From Crossiella equi (GTDB lineage Bacteria; Actinomycetota; Actinomycetes; Mycobacteriales; Pseudonocardiaceae), in assembly GCF_017876755.1 (NCBI RefSeq), contig NZ_JAGIOO010000001.1, positions 5,069,786 to 5,133,785 on the forward strand: a stretch of DNA of 64,000 nt, written 5' to 3'. Of the stretch, positions 1 through 9,316 are shown one piece after another (the first letter of the stretch is position 1; the number at the start of each line of letters is the position of its first letter). The translations under genes were made by a program, and so were the position numbers. The notes under the pieces were generated by a model, which was not told the DNA's origin, did not search any database, and saw nothing but the letters and a program-made list of their open reading frames with translations.

Positions 1-1086
1 TCCGATGTGGACGATGCTCCGGTGGACGTGGTGAACCCGGGCATCACCGTCGAGAAGTCGGTCAGCCCGGCCACCGCGCGGCCCGGGGACGAGGTCACGT
101 ACACGATCGTCGTGCGCAACGCCGGTGACGTGCCGCTGACCGACGTGCGGGTGACCGACGACCGCGAGCCGCGCTGCGGGTTCACGCTGCCGGTGCTGGC
201 CGCCGGTGCCTCGGTGGAGCGGACCTGCGTGGTCACCGCGGCCCAGGACGTCACCAACACCGCCACCGCGACCGGTACCGACCCGACCGGGCGGCCGGTG
301 ACCGACACCGACGACGCGGTGCTGGACGTGATCGGGCCGGGTCTGCGGGTGGTGAAGACCGGACCGGCGAAACCGCTGCTGAGCGGCCAGGAGGCCCAGT
401 TCACCGTGGTCGTGACGAACACCGGTGACGTGCCGCTCACCGGTGTGGTGCTCAGCGACCCGGTGGCTCCCGGCTGCTCGGTGACCGTCGGGGACCTCGC
501 GCCGGGGCAGTCGAGCCAACCGGTGCGGTGCGCGGTGACCATGCGCGAGGGCGATGTGGTGAACACGGTCCGCGCCACGGGCACCGACCCGACCGGGCGC
601 CCGGTCACCGACACGGACACCGCGACCGCCGTGCTGGGCCGGGCGGGCATCGACCTGGTGAAGACGGCCGACCAGGAGGAGGCCGCGCCGGGCCGAACGG
701 TGACGTGGAAATTGACCGTGCGCAACACCGGGAATGTGGATCTGGTCCCGGTGGTCGTCGACGACCCGGCTTCGTCCAAGTGCAGTCGGGCGTTCGACCG
801 CTTGCGGGCCAATGAAACGCAGACCTGGACGTGCACGGGCATCGCGCCGAGCAGTGGGACCCTGGTGAACACCGCGACCGCGACCGGGCAGCCGGACACC
901 GCGGAACCGAGCGGTCCGGTCACCGACACCGACTCGGCGAGCGTGCGCGTCCCAGGTCCCGGACCAGGGCCGACACCGCCGCTGGCGAAGACCGGTGCGT
1001 CCCCGGCGGTGTTCCTGTGGGCCGGCCTGGCCATGGTGCTTGTCGGCCTCGTGGCGGTCTTCGGCGCACGGCGCAGGAGGAGCTAG
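1..1086 (+). CDS. Surface protein with DUF11/DUF7507-type repeats and LAKTG sorting signal (5' partial)
   Basis: The reading frame is already open at base 1, so the N-terminus and any signal peptide lie outside the window. The visible 361 residues contain three repeats of about 100 residues. Each has a beta-sandwich signature (for example TYTIVVRNAGDVPLTDVRVT), paired cysteines and a TDTD-type end, as in DUF11/DUF7507 repeats of bacterial surface proteins. After a Pro/Gly linker the C-terminus carries LAKTG, a hydrophobic helix (VFLWAGLAMVLVGLVAVFG) and an RRRRS tail, which is a sortase-type cell-wall sorting signal. The likely role is a wall-anchored stalk or adhesin; no catalytic domain is visible. 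Confidence 0.85.
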   Translation, partial: SDVDDAPVDVVNPGITVEKSVSPATARPGDEVTYTIVVRNAGDVPLTDVRVTDDREPRCGFTLPVLAAGASVERTCVVTAAQDVTNTATATGTDPTGRPVTDTDDAVLDVIGPGLRVVKTGPAKPLLSGQEAQFTVVVTNTGDVPLTGVVLSDPVAPGCSVTVGDLAPGQSSQPVRCAVTMREGDVVNTVRATGTDPTGRPVTDTDTATAVLGRAGIDLVKTADQEEAAPGRTVTWKLTVRNTGNVDLVPVVVDDPASSKCSRAFDRLRANETQTWTCTGIAPSSGTLVNTATATGQPDTAEPSGPVTDTDSASVRVPGPGPGPTPPLAKTGASPAVFLWAGLAMVLVGLVAVFGARRRRS

Positions 1087-1110
1087 GAAAAGTCTGAGTG
1101 CTGTGGTGCA

Positions 1111-1326
1111 ACCCTCTCGGCCGCCTCCCCGTTGGCGTCGGCGGGAATCGCTGCCGCGGACACCACGCACACCATCCAGGGCGCGGTCACCGGGCAGCAC
1201 GCCACCGGGGGCCCGACCCGGGACTCGGACTTCACCGAGAGGGCAGGCTCGGGGAACGGGATCCGGCTGGACCGGACCTCCTCCGGGCACGTGGACGTGA
1301 TCAGCCATATCGGCATCGGCTACCGG
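1111..1326 (+). pseudogene. Possible remnant of a small secreted protein
   Basis: Immediately after the sorting-signal gene, the same frame reads as the end of a signal peptide (ATLSAASPLASAGIAAAD) followed by a polar stretch (TTHTIQGAVTGQHATGG). There is no start codon or hydrophobic N-terminus upstream. The frame then runs into the 3' end of the opposing transporter gene. I read this as a 5'-truncated gene fragment. It is weakly supported and could instead be non-coding. Confidence 0.25.
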
Positions 1327-1357
1327 CCGCTGGGGTGCTGGAGGGCTACGCCCCCGG

Positions 1358-2368
1358 TCACGGCTGGCCGGGGGCCGCGGGCCGGTTCAGCAGGTCGCCG
1401 TAACGGGCGAGGACCCGTGCCCGCAGTTCGGGGTCGGCTCGGGGGACCGGTTCCAGGAACACCTCGTCCAGCTCGGCGAACTCGGCGCGCAGGGCGGCCA
1501 CGATGCGCACGGTGGCGCGTTCGAGGTCGGCCGCGCCGAGGTTGTCGTCGAAGTCCAGGCGGGCGCAGAGCAGCACGCGGTCGGTGCCGGTGACCATGGA
1601 CAGGATGTCCACCACCGCCTCGACCTCGGGCTGCTCGTGCAGCCGCCCGGCCACCGCCCGCACCAGCACCGGGTCGGCCTGGCGGCCGATGAGCAGGCCC
1701 AGGTTCGTGCGGCCGAGCAGGTAGGCCACCACCGCCAGCAGCACGCCGATCGCCAGCGAGGCCACGCCGTCCCACACCGAGGAGCCGGTGAGCTGGTGCA
1801 GCAGCACCCCCAGGAAGGCCACCACCAGGCCGACCAGGGCCGCGCTGTCCTCGAAGAACACCGTCTTCACGGTCGGGTCGTCGGAGTGCCGCAGGTAGGC
1901 CAGCAGTGTGCGGTTCTCCGCCCGGGCCTCGCGCGCCACTTGGCGGCTGGCCTGCACGAACGACACCGACTCCAGGACGAAGGCCAGGCCGAGGACCAGG
2001 TAGGCCACCCAGGGCCGGGTCTGAGCCTCCTCCTCGCCGACCAGGGTGCGCACGCCCTCGATGCCCGCGAACACCGCGCCCGAGGTGAAGATCGCCACCG
2101 CGGCCATCAGCGACCAGAAGAACCGCTCCTTGCCGTACCCGAACGGGTGGCGCACGTCGGCCGGTTTGCCGGACCGGCGCAGCGCGGTGAGCAGCAGGCC
2201 CTCGGTGAAGGTGTCCGCGACCGAGTGCGCGGCCTCGGCCAGCAGGGCCGCCGAGCCGGTGAGTGCTCCGGCAACCGCTTTCATGACGCCGATCGCGAAG
2301 TTGACCGTCAGCGCGAGCACGACGGTGAGGGTGGACTCGCCGCCACCGTCCTTGTCCTGGGAAGCCAC
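1358..2368 (-). CDS. Cation diffusion facilitator (CDF) family transporter
   Basis: A 336-residue membrane protein of the CDF/SLC30 family, which exports divalent metals such as Zn2+, Fe2+ or Co2+ in exchange for protons. After a short polar N-terminus (SQDKDGGGEST) come about six hydrophobic segments. The first contains ALLAEAAHSVADTFTEG and a later one VFFEDSAALVGLVVAFLG, carrying the Asp/His-type metal-binding positions of the family. A cytoplasmic C-terminal domain follows (EVEAVVDILSMVTGTDRVLL). The GTG at 2368 was chosen because the frame upstream is Pro/His/Arg-rich and non-membranous. The metal specificity cannot be read from the sequence. Confidence 0.88.
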   Translation of the reverse strand: MASQDKDGGGESTLTVVLALTVNFAIGVMKAVAGALTGSAALLAEAAHSVADTFTEGLLLTALRRSGKPADVRHPFGYGKERFFWSLMAAVAIFTSGAVFAGIEGVRTLVGEEEAQTRPWVAYLVLGLAFVLESVSFVQASRQVAREARAENRTLLAYLRHSDDPTVKTVFFEDSAALVGLVVAFLGVLLHQLTGSSVWDGVASLAIGVLLAVVAYLLGRTNLGLLIGRQADPVLVRAVAGRLHEQPEVEAVVDILSMVTGTDRVLLCARLDFDDNLGAADLERATVRIVAALRAEFAELDEVFLEPVPRADPELRARVLARYGDLLNRPAAPGQP

Positions 2369-2509
2369 GGGCCCATCCTGCTCCCGGTGGCGGCGTCCGG
2401 CAGAGCAGCGGTGCCGCCGGTGGGGTGAATTCGGGAGAGGTGGACAACCAACGGGCATGGCCGCACGTGTGTGGGAAGTCAACCATTCTCCACGAGTAGG
2501 GGAGCAGAG

Positions 2510-3595
2510 ATGAACCTGCGGCAAGGCGCCGTTGTCCTGGCCGGGGTGAGTGCGCTGTCACTGGCCGGGCCGGTGGCGGTGGCCGAGGAGGCGGCGCCGA
2601 CGGGGGTGTTCGGGGGCGCGGTGTGGTTCGACCGCGACGCCGACGGGACGCGCGATGCGGGCGAGCCCGGTCGGTGGGAGGCGGAGGTGAGCTTCTTCGA
2701 CGTGCTGCGCGGCAAGCCCGCGGGCAAGGCCGTCACCGACACCGAGGGCCGCTACACCTCACCCAAGCTGCCGTTCGGGCTCTACCGGATCGGCCACCGC
2801 CTGACCGAGTACGCGGCCACCACGGTGCCGGTGCGCTTCGCCCTGCTCGGTGAGGACGGGCAGCGGACCGTGGACTTCGGCGTGCGGGGCGCGAGCGTGT
2901 CCGGGGCGGTCTGGCACGACGCGGACCGGGACGGCCGCCAGGACGCCGCTGAGGGCCCGCTGGCCGACGTCACGGTGGCCGCGGTCCAGCCGGTGACCCG
3001 CTACACCACCTCCGGCGCGGACGGCCAGTACCGCATCGAGGACCTGCCCGCGGGCCGGGTGCGGCTGCGGGCCAGCTCCACGGCCACCCCGCAGTGGCTG
3101 ACGCTGACCAGGCCGGGCCGCGACTCGGCCTTCGCCTGGGGCAGCTACACCACCCGTGAGCTGCGGGTACGCCCGGGCCAGGACGTGCGCGGCGTCAACG
3201 CGGGCTACGCCGAGTCCCACTACGACGGCACGCTGGCGGTCACCACCGACCGCGACCCGGCCTCGGTGCGGGTCGGCGAGACGCTCGACGTCACCGTGTA
3301 CCTGGCCAACAAGGGCGACACCGGCCAGCGCGTGGCGGTCTCCCTGTTCCTGCCCGCCGGGGTGCGCGTCCAGGGCGTGGGCGGCGACTGGACCGTGGTC
3401 TCCACCGGCCCGAACGTCGTGGTCAACTCCGAACACGCGGTCGAACCCGGCCGCCGGGAACGCGCGCTGCACTTCACGCTGGTCCTGGACGCACCGCTGA
3501 CCGAGCCGCTGCAGTTCCACCAGCGCCCGGACGCGGGCCGGGACCTGGACCCGAGCAACGACGGCGGGTTCCTGTGGGTGGGCTCGCGGCCGTAG
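2510..3595 (+). CDS. Secreted SdrD B-like repeat protein
   Basis: A 361-residue protein with a signal peptide (MNLRQGAVVLAGVSALSLAG, then cleavage near AVAEEA). It has two SdrD B-like domains with Ca-binding-type loops (WFDRDADGTRDAGEPG and WHDADRDGRQDAAEGP). A C-terminal domain resembling DUF11 (LDVTVYLANKGDTGQRVAV) follows. No sorting signal or transmembrane anchor is seen, so it is probably released or loosely held at the wall. The ATG at 2510 follows a good ribosome-binding site (AGGGGAG). It is divergent from the CDF transporter gene. Confidence 0.8.
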   Translation: MNLRQGAVVLAGVSALSLAGPVAVAEEAAPTGVFGGAVWFDRDADGTRDAGEPGRWEAEVSFFDVLRGKPAGKAVTDTEGRYTSPKLPFGLYRIGHRLTEYAATTVPVRFALLGEDGQRTVDFGVRGASVSGAVWHDADRDGRQDAAEGPLADVTVAAVQPVTRYTTSGADGQYRIEDLPAGRVRLRASSTATPQWLTLTRPGRDSAFAWGSYTTRELRVRPGQDVRGVNAGYAESHYDGTLAVTTDRDPASVRVGETLDVTVYLANKGDTGQRVAVSLFLPAGVRVQGVGGDWTVVSTGPNVVVNSEHAVEPGRRERALHFTLVLDAPLTEPLQFHQRPDAGRDLDPSNDGGFLWVGSRP

Positions 3596-3601
3596 GAATG
3601 A

Positions 3602-3624
3602 CGCTGCCCCGGCCGGGGCTAGCG
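3602..3624. terminator. GC-rich hairpin after the SdrD-like gene
   Basis: An inverted repeat with CGCTGCCCCGG facing CCGGGGCTAGCG (one bulge) lies just behind the stop at 3595. It overlaps the end of the Uma2 fragment. No T-run follows, as is usual in these genomes. Confidence 0.5.
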
Positions 3625-3840
3625 GCCGAGCAGGTCGACCGAGGCGGCGGTCAGGTAGAAGATCAGCTGCGACTTGGCGTAGGAGTGTTGCGAGGACTGG
3701 TGGGGACTCATGACCAACCTGCCGTCCAGGCACTCGTACTTGCCCGCCGGGACGTGTGGCAGTGGCAGGTAGCGTTCGGCCAGCGTGGTTGTCCACATCC
3801 CGTCGAAGTCGATGAGCGGGTCGAACGGCTGGGTGACCAT
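3619..3840 (-). pseudogene. Truncated Uma2-family endonuclease-like gene
   Basis: A short frame (73 residues from the ATG at 3840, or 97 from an upstream ATG at 3912) ends with KYECLDGRLVMSPHQSSQHS. This matches the N-terminal Y..LDG.L..SP....H pattern of Uma2 (DUF820) proteins, which are restriction-like nuclease folds of about 190 residues. The catalytic core further C-terminal is absent because the frame stops at 3619. It is therefore most likely a truncated remnant. It sits between two similar GC-rich hairpins (3602-3624 and 3927-3965). Confidence 0.55.
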
Positions 3841-3926
3841 GAGCGCGAAGGTACTGGGTTCGGGCGTGGTCACCGCCTCTGAAGTGGCCAAATCCGGGGT
3901 TGGCAAACCCACTGACCCCGGATACG

Positions 3927-3965
3927 GCGCTGCCCCGGCCGGAACGCGTCCGGCCGGGGCAGCGC
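3927..3965. terminator. Strong bidirectional-type hairpin
   Basis: A perfect 17-bp stem (3927-3943 with 3949-3965) encloses a 5-nt loop. It lies just downstream of the Fe-S oxidoreductase gene, which ends at 3985 on the minus strand, and would terminate it. Confidence 0.75.
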
Positions 3966-3984
3966 CCGGGTACCGCGGTGCTGG

Positions 3985-6240
3985 TCAGCCGACCTTGTCC
4001 TGCTCCGTGGCCGGGGTGCCGCTGGGGACCTCGTCGGTCGGCACGTCCTCCGACTCGGCGGGCTTGCCGCGCTTGACCGCGCTCAGCAGCAGCTGCGAGA
4101 CGTCCACGACCTCCACGTTGGCCGCCTGGCCGTCGCTCTGGCGCTGGGTCACGCCGTCGGTGAGCATCACGCGGCAGAAGGGGCAGCCGGTGGCGATCTT
4201 GGTGGGGGCGGTGCCCAGGGCCTCGTCGACGCGGTCCACGTTGATGCGCTTGCCGATGCGCTCCTCCATCCACATGCGGGCGCCACCGGCGCCGCAGCAC
4301 ATGGAGCGGTCGCCGTGGCGCGGCATCTCGCGGAAGGCGGAGCCGGTGGCGCCGATGAGCTCGCGCGGCGGGGTGTAGACCTTGTTGTGGCGGCCCAGGT
4401 AACACGGGTCGTGGTAGGTGACGTCCTCGGCCAGCGGGGCGACCGGGACCAGGCGGCGTTCGCGGACCAGGCGGTTCAGCAGCTGGGTGTGGTGCACGAC
4501 CTCGAACTCACCACCCAGCTGCGGGTACTCGTTGGCCAGCGAGTTGAAGCAGTGCGCGCAGGTGGCCACGATCTTGCGCTTGCCCTTGGGGCGGTCCTCG
4601 AAGACCGAGTTCAGCACCTCGACGTTCTGCTGCGCCAGCATCTGGAACAGGAACTCGTTGCCCGCGCGGCGCGCCGGGTCACCGGTGCAGGTCTCCTCCG
4701 GGCCGAGCACCGTGTAGCTCACGCCCGCCAGGTGCAGCAGCTCGGCCACCGCGCGCGTGGTCTTCTTCGCCCGGTCCTCGAACGCGCCCGCGCAGCCGAC
4801 CCAGAACAGGTACTCGGTGTCGCCCAGCTCGCCGTCGAAGACCGGCACCTCGAAGTCCAGGCCCTCGGTCCAGGCCAGGCGGTCCTTGGCGTTCTGGCCC
4901 CAGGGGTTGCCCTTGTTCTCGAGGTTCTTGAACATCCCGCCCAGCTCGGTCGGGAAGTTCGACTCGATCAGCACCTGGTACCGGCGCATGTCGACGATGT
5001 GGTCCACGTGCTCGATGTCGACCGGGCACTGCTCCACGCACGCGCCGCAGGTGGTGCAGGACCACAGCACCTCGGGGTCGATGACGCCCAGCTCGTCCGG
5101 GCCGCCGATCAGCGGGCGCTCGGACTCGGCCAGCGCCAGTACGTCGATCTTGGCAAGGCGTGCCTCGGCGTCGTCACCGGTGATGCCGACCTCGTCGCCG
5201 CCCATGTCCTTGCGGCCACCGGCCAGCAGGTACGGGGCCTTGGCGTAGGCGTGGTCGCGCAGCTGCGTGATGACCAGCTTCGGGGACAGTGGCTTGCCCG
5301 TGTTCCAGGCGGGGCACTGCGACTGGCAGCGGCCGCACTCGGTGCACGTGGTGAAGTCCAGCCAGCCCTTCCAGGTGAAGTCCTCGACCTTGCCCGCGCC
5401 GAAGACGTCCTTCTCCGGGTCGGCCTCCTCGAAGTCGAGGGGCTTGCCGCCGCTCATCATCGGCTTGGCCGCGCCCAGCGCCACGCCGCCCTCGGCCTCG
5501 CGCTTGAAGTAGATGTTGAAGAACGCGGTGAACCGGTGCCAGGCGACGCCCATGTTCAGGTTGCGCGAGATGGTGATGGCCCACGCGGCGGAGATGAAGA
5601 TCTTCAGCACCGCGGCGACCGACACCATGATCGGCGCACTGGGCAGCAGCGCGCCCAGGCCGTAGGAGATCGGCGTGGCCCAGACCGGGTAGTGGAACAG
5701 GCCGCTGGAGGCCTTGAACGCGCGGATGGCGAAGATGCACAGGCCGACGCCGAGGATGACGCCCTCGACGAAGTAGGCCTGCCAGAAGTTGGAGCCCTGG
5801 AAGCGGGACTGGCGGTCCGCGCGGCGCGGGTGGTTGCGCTGGCGGATGCCGATCAGCACCAGGATGCCGATGACCGTGGTCAGGCCGATCAGCTCGACGA
5901 ACAGGCCCCACGGCGCCCAGCCGCCGATGATCGGCAGCTCGAAGGCGGGGTCGAAGACCTCACCGTGCGCCTCGACCAGGGTCAGCACCAGCGAGCCGAA
6001 GCCGACCATGACGAACCAGTGCGCCACGCCGACCGTGCCCCACTTGAGCATCCTGGTGTGGCCCAGGATCTCCTTGAGCATGGTCTTGAGGCGGGCGACG
6101 ACCGGCCCGTTGCGCGTCCCGTCGGGTTGGCCCAGCCGGACCGTGCGCACCATCCGGACCACGGCCGCGGTCAGCAGCACGATCCAGGTCAGTGTCGCGG
6201 CCAGCGAAATCAGGCCCAACACGATATGCACAGCACTCAT
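3985..6240 (-). CDS. Membrane (Fe-S)-binding oxidoreductase with CCG domains (Rv0338c-like)
   Basis: A 751-residue protein. The first ~240 residues carry several transmembrane helices of cytochrome b/NarI-like type with histidines. Two 4Fe-4S motifs follow: Cys299-302-305-309 (CTECGRCQSQCP) and Cys395-398-401-405 (CTTCGACVEQCP). The C-terminal half has two cysteine-rich CCG domains, with CCGAGG and GCPFC near the end, as in HdrD/GlpC/LutA-type electron-transfer subunits. The closest match I know is M. tuberculosis Rv0338c. It probably moves electrons between a cytosolic donor and membrane quinone; the substrate is unknown. The ATG at 6240 begins directly with a membrane helix (VHIVLGLISLAATLTWIVLL). 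Confidence 0.9.
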   Translation of the reverse strand: MSAVHIVLGLISLAATLTWIVLLTAAVVRMVRTVRLGQPDGTRNGPVVARLKTMLKEILGHTRMLKWGTVGVAHWFVMVGFGSLVLTLVEAHGEVFDPAFELPIIGGWAPWGLFVELIGLTTVIGILVLIGIRQRNHPRRADRQSRFQGSNFWQAYFVEGVILGVGLCIFAIRAFKASSGLFHYPVWATPISYGLGALLPSAPIMVSVAAVLKIFISAAWAITISRNLNMGVAWHRFTAFFNIYFKREAEGGVALGAAKPMMSGGKPLDFEEADPEKDVFGAGKVEDFTWKGWLDFTTCTECGRCQSQCPAWNTGKPLSPKLVITQLRDHAYAKAPYLLAGGRKDMGGDEVGITGDDAEARLAKIDVLALAESERPLIGGPDELGVIDPEVLWSCTTCGACVEQCPVDIEHVDHIVDMRRYQVLIESNFPTELGGMFKNLENKGNPWGQNAKDRLAWTEGLDFEVPVFDGELGDTEYLFWVGCAGAFEDRAKKTTRAVAELLHLAGVSYTVLGPEETCTGDPARRAGNEFLFQMLAQQNVEVLNSVFEDRPKGKRKIVATCAHCFNSLANEYPQLGGEFEVVHHTQLLNRLVRERRLVPVAPLAEDVTYHDPCYLGRHNKVYTPPRELIGATGSAFREMPRHGDRSMCCGAGGARMWMEERIGKRINVDRVDEALGTAPTKIATGCPFCRVMLTDGVTQRQSDGQAANVEVVDVSQLLLSAVKRGKPAESEDVPTDEVPSGTPATEQDKVG

Positions 6241-6352
6241 GCGCGGCGGCCCTCCCGGTGAATAGCAGCGTCGGTATCCTGCCGTGCCCGGGAGACTACG
6301 CCATATTACTCGCCAGTAACCACTTGGCGTGTCCGGTATCGCACCGGACGGC

Positions 6353-7111
6353 TCAGTTGACCGAGATCAGCAGCTGGGACAGATTCTCAACCAGGCTCGT
6401 CGTATCCGCCGGGGCGACCGTCGTGAACTCGCCGATCGCGCGCACCGAGTAGCGGCCCGCGATGTTGTCCACGACGGAAACCACGTGCTCAGCACGGTTG
6501 CGCTCGCCCCAGTGGTCCCAGCCGGTGGCGCCGAACTGGCCGCCGCGCAGCCGCTCCGCGCTCACCGTCTGCGCCAGCGCGCGGGCCGGTCCGGCGGGCA
6601 TGCCGCCGAGCTCCAGCTCCTGGGCGAAGGCGTCGTAGGACTTGCCCGCGCGGGCGGCGGCGTACTGGAGCAGGTCGTTGGGCACGGTGATCGCCTGGCC
6701 CGAGCCGGGCGGGTGCGGGGGCAGCAGCTCCACCGCGGCCTCGGCCATCGTGGTCGGGCCGAACTCGGAGATGCGCACCTGGTTGTCGACTACGCTGCCG
6801 CTGGCCACGAACTCGCCGGAGCCGGTGACCATGGCGCGCAGCAGGCGCTCCTGGTCGAGCTGGAAGCGCAGGTCGATGGCCGTGCGCGGGCGGGCGAACT
6901 GCCGCAGCAGGTCCGTGTACCAGGAGTTCAGGCGGCCGGGCCAGCCCAGGCCCTTGTCCGCCAAGCCCACCCAGGCCATGCGCTCCTGCTGCTCGTACTC
7001 CTCATCGGAGACGTCGTCCGGGACGACGTCGAGCACCAGCGGCCGCGGGCCGGGGTCGAAGTCCTCCCAGCTCACGTAGAACTCCATGGGCGTGAGCGCG
7101 ACCGAGGCCAT
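6353..7111 (-). CDS. EspG-family ESX secretion-associated chaperone
   Basis: A 252-residue protein resembling EspG, the cytosolic chaperone that binds ESX (type VII) substrates such as PE/PPE-like pairs. Visible family traits are the N-terminal LTPMEFYVSWEDFDPG segment, central ERLLRAMVTGSGEFVASGSV, and the C-terminal RYSVRAIGEFTTVAPADTTS strand region. The ATG at 7111 is preceded by GGGGGAGGAAAGCG, a strong ribosome-binding site, so I reject the longer N-terminal extension. No ESX core genes are adjacent; an EspC-like/WXG100-type pair lies far away at 40.5 kb. Confidence 0.75.
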   Translation of the reverse strand: MASVALTPMEFYVSWEDFDPGPRPLVLDVVPDDVSDEEYEQQERMAWVGLADKGLGWPGRLNSWYTDLLRQFARPRTAIDLRFQLDQERLLRAMVTGSGEFVASGSVVDNQVRISEFGPTTMAEAAVELLPPHPPGSGQAITVPNDLLQYAAARAGKSYDAFAQELELGGMPAGPARALAQTVSAERLRGGQFGATGWDHWGERNRAEHVVSVVDNIAGRYSVRAIGEFTTVAPADTTSLVENLSQLLISVN

Positions 7112-7190
7112 CGCTTTCCTCCCCCGTGCTCCCACCAGGTCTTGGCCGCCCACGGTACCCCCGAACGGGGGGCAGGGGCCGCGCAACCCG

Positions 7191-9176
7191 TCAATCGTTG
7201 CCGAGGCGTCCCCGGAACCGGCGCACCAGCCACACCGCGAGCAGCACGAGCAGCCCGGTGCCCAGCCCGATCGCGACCCCGACCGGGTGGCCGCCGCTCT
7301 TCAGCTCGGCCGCCGCCGAGTTCGCGTCCCCGGTGCCGGTGTCCCGCTCCCCGGCGACGACGGGCGCGCCGCCGACGTCGTAGCGCACCACGGCCTCGGC
7401 GGAGTCCACCCTGGTCACGGTCTGGCGCGCGGTGATCGTGCGCTGGCCGGGCGAGAGGTCGCGGTCCGGGCGCAGCCGCCACTGCCCGTCCTGGCCGACC
7501 GCCGTGGAGGCCACCGGGACCCCGTCGACGAACACCGTGACCAGCGCCTTCGGCCGTCCGGTGCCCGCGATCTCGGGCCGGGCCAGCCGCGAGCGGTCGC
7601 TGCCCGAGGGCGTGGTGATCGTGGGCGTCGGCGGGATGACCGTGAAGGCCACCACCGACTCGGCGGAGTCCTGACCGGCGACGTTCTGCTTGAGCGTCAC
7701 CTCGTGCCCGCCCAGGCACAGCTTGTCCGCCAGCTCCAGCCGCCAGTTGCCCTGCGCGTCCGCGGTGATCTCCGGCTGCGGGTTGCCGTCCAGCTTGAGC
7801 ACCACCTTGGCGCCCGGCCGGGCGGTGCCGTGCAGGACCGGCGTGGTGTCGGTCTCCTTCGCGCCGTTGGCCGGGGAGACCAGGGACGGCGCGCGGGTCT
7901 TCGGCTCGTCCGGGTCCAGGTAGGCGGCCACGCCGTCGTTGTTGGTGTCGCGGACCTGGGTGCGGTCGGCGGCCAGCTCGTCGACATCGCGCACGCCGTC
8001 GGTGTCCGCGTCGCCCTCGGCGCTCAGCAGCCGCACGCCGTCGAAGGCGGGCAGCACGTCGGTCTCCAGCGACTCGGCGAGTGAGACCTGGGTCGGCCCG
8101 TTCGGACCGGGGACCTGGCGGCAGCGGCCGCCCGCGCCGTCCAGGTAGGCGGCCGAGGTCCAGCCGAGCGCCGCGCCGCCCGCGAGCAGCGCGCCGCCGC
8201 CGTTGACGCACAGGCCGTGCACCTCGAAGCCGCGCAAGGCCATCGCGCCGGACTCACCGAAGCGCCAGACCGCGTGCCGGGCGAACACCGTGCCGCAGGA
8301 GTAGCCGCCGCGGGCGGCGGAGCAGACCTGGGTGCCGGGCAGCGCGGAACCGACCCGCTCCACCCGCTGCGCGCCACCGGGGCCGGCAACCTTGGGCTCG
8401 GGCCGGGCTCTGGGGTCGGTGACGCGGGCCGAGGCCAGGTCGTCACCGGGACCGTTGTTGTCCAGCGAGGTCAGCACGAACTTGTCGGTGTCGGCGAGCG
8501 AGGCGCAGTGCGCCGGGCTGAGCGAGACCGCCGTGCCCGCGCGGTCGATCGCGTTGAGCCCGAAGCCGCAGCCCTGGGCGCGCGCGGCGGGCGGTGCGGG
8601 GGCGTGGTCGGTGCGCTCGACCCGCAGCGGCACCTCGACCTTGGGCAGCCGGGCGGCCAGCGCCTGCCCGGCCGGGGAGTCGGCCAGCACCAGGCGCAGC
8701 CAGCCGCTGCGCGCGTCCGGCGTGATGCCGTAGACGAGGGCGCGGTCGGCGACCGGGAGCTCGGCCACCCACTTGATCATGGCGACCACGGCCTTGGCGG
8801 TCTGGTCGGCGGTACCGGGCCGGATCTCGGTGAGCGCACCGTGCGCCTTGGCCTTGTCCGCGGCGGCCTGGTCGGTCACCGCGACCCGCAGCTTGCCGCT
8901 GGGCGCCTCGAACCAGGCGCCGCCGAAGGACCCACCGAGCTCGCCGCGCAACCGGTCGGCCAGCGCGGCGGCCTGTTGCGCGGCCCGGCCGTTGCCCAGG
9001 TAGGCCACGGGTTCGATGCCGAGGTCCCGGCGGACCGCGTCCTTGAGCTGTGCGGGCAGCACTTCGGCCTGCGCGGCCAGCGCGCCCTGGTCACCCGGTT
9101 GGCGGGACGCGTACGCGGGGAGCGTGCCGAGGACGAGCAGGCACGCCGCACCTGCCAGCCCGAGCGCCCTGCGCAT
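7191..9176 (-). CDS. Secreted membrane-anchored S1-protease-like protein lacking the catalytic serine
   Basis: A 661-residue protein with a signal peptide, a prodomain resembling that of alpha-lytic protease (GAWFEAPSGKLRVAVTD near 87-102), and a trypsin-like domain. His223 (LSPAHC) and Asp245/246 (GPGDDLASA) are present. The Ser motif GDSGGP of its neighbour is replaced by VNGGGA (about 324-329), so the nucleophile is Gly326. A Ca-binding type-3-like segment (DADTDGVRDVDEL), two Ig-like beta domains, and a C-terminal transmembrane helix with an Arg-rich tail follow. It is a paralogue of the gene just upstream. It is probably a pseudoprotease; a binding or decoy role is inference. Confidence 0.82.
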   Translation of the reverse strand: MRRALGLAGAACLLVLGTLPAYASRQPGDQGALAAQAEVLPAQLKDAVRRDLGIEPVAYLGNGRAAQQAAALADRLRGELGGSFGGAWFEAPSGKLRVAVTDQAAADKAKAHGALTEIRPGTADQTAKAVVAMIKWVAELPVADRALVYGITPDARSGWLRLVLADSPAGQALAARLPKVEVPLRVERTDHAPAPPAARAQGCGFGLNAIDRAGTAVSLSPAHCASLADTDKFVLTSLDNNGPGDDLASARVTDPRARPEPKVAGPGGAQRVERVGSALPGTQVCSAARGGYSCGTVFARHAVWRFGESGAMALRGFEVHGLCVNGGGALLAGGAALGWTSAAYLDGAGGRCRQVPGPNGPTQVSLAESLETDVLPAFDGVRLLSAEGDADTDGVRDVDELAADRTQVRDTNNDGVAAYLDPDEPKTRAPSLVSPANGAKETDTTPVLHGTARPGAKVVLKLDGNPQPEITADAQGNWRLELADKLCLGGHEVTLKQNVAGQDSAESVVAFTVIPPTPTITTPSGSDRSRLARPEIAGTGRPKALVTVFVDGVPVASTAVGQDGQWRLRPDRDLSPGQRTITARQTVTRVDSAEAVVRYDVGGAPVVAGERDTGTGDANSAAAELKSGGHPVGVAIGLGTGLLVLLAVWLVRRFRGRLGND

Positions 9177-9316
9177 TCCGCACCTTCTTCGCGAGAACAG
9201 CCGTCCGCGACAACCGGGACGTGGGCTGACGCTAGCCGCCCAAAGGGGCAGAACGACCGCTCGCTGCCGGGTTCGTTACCAAGGTCGCGGTACGGCAAAG
9301 AAATCCGCAGATACTC

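Noticed and set aside
4315-6261. A 648-codon open frame opposite the Fe-S oxidoreductase
   Set aside because: The Fe-S protein has clear cluster motifs in the other strand; this frame has none and is another GC shadow.
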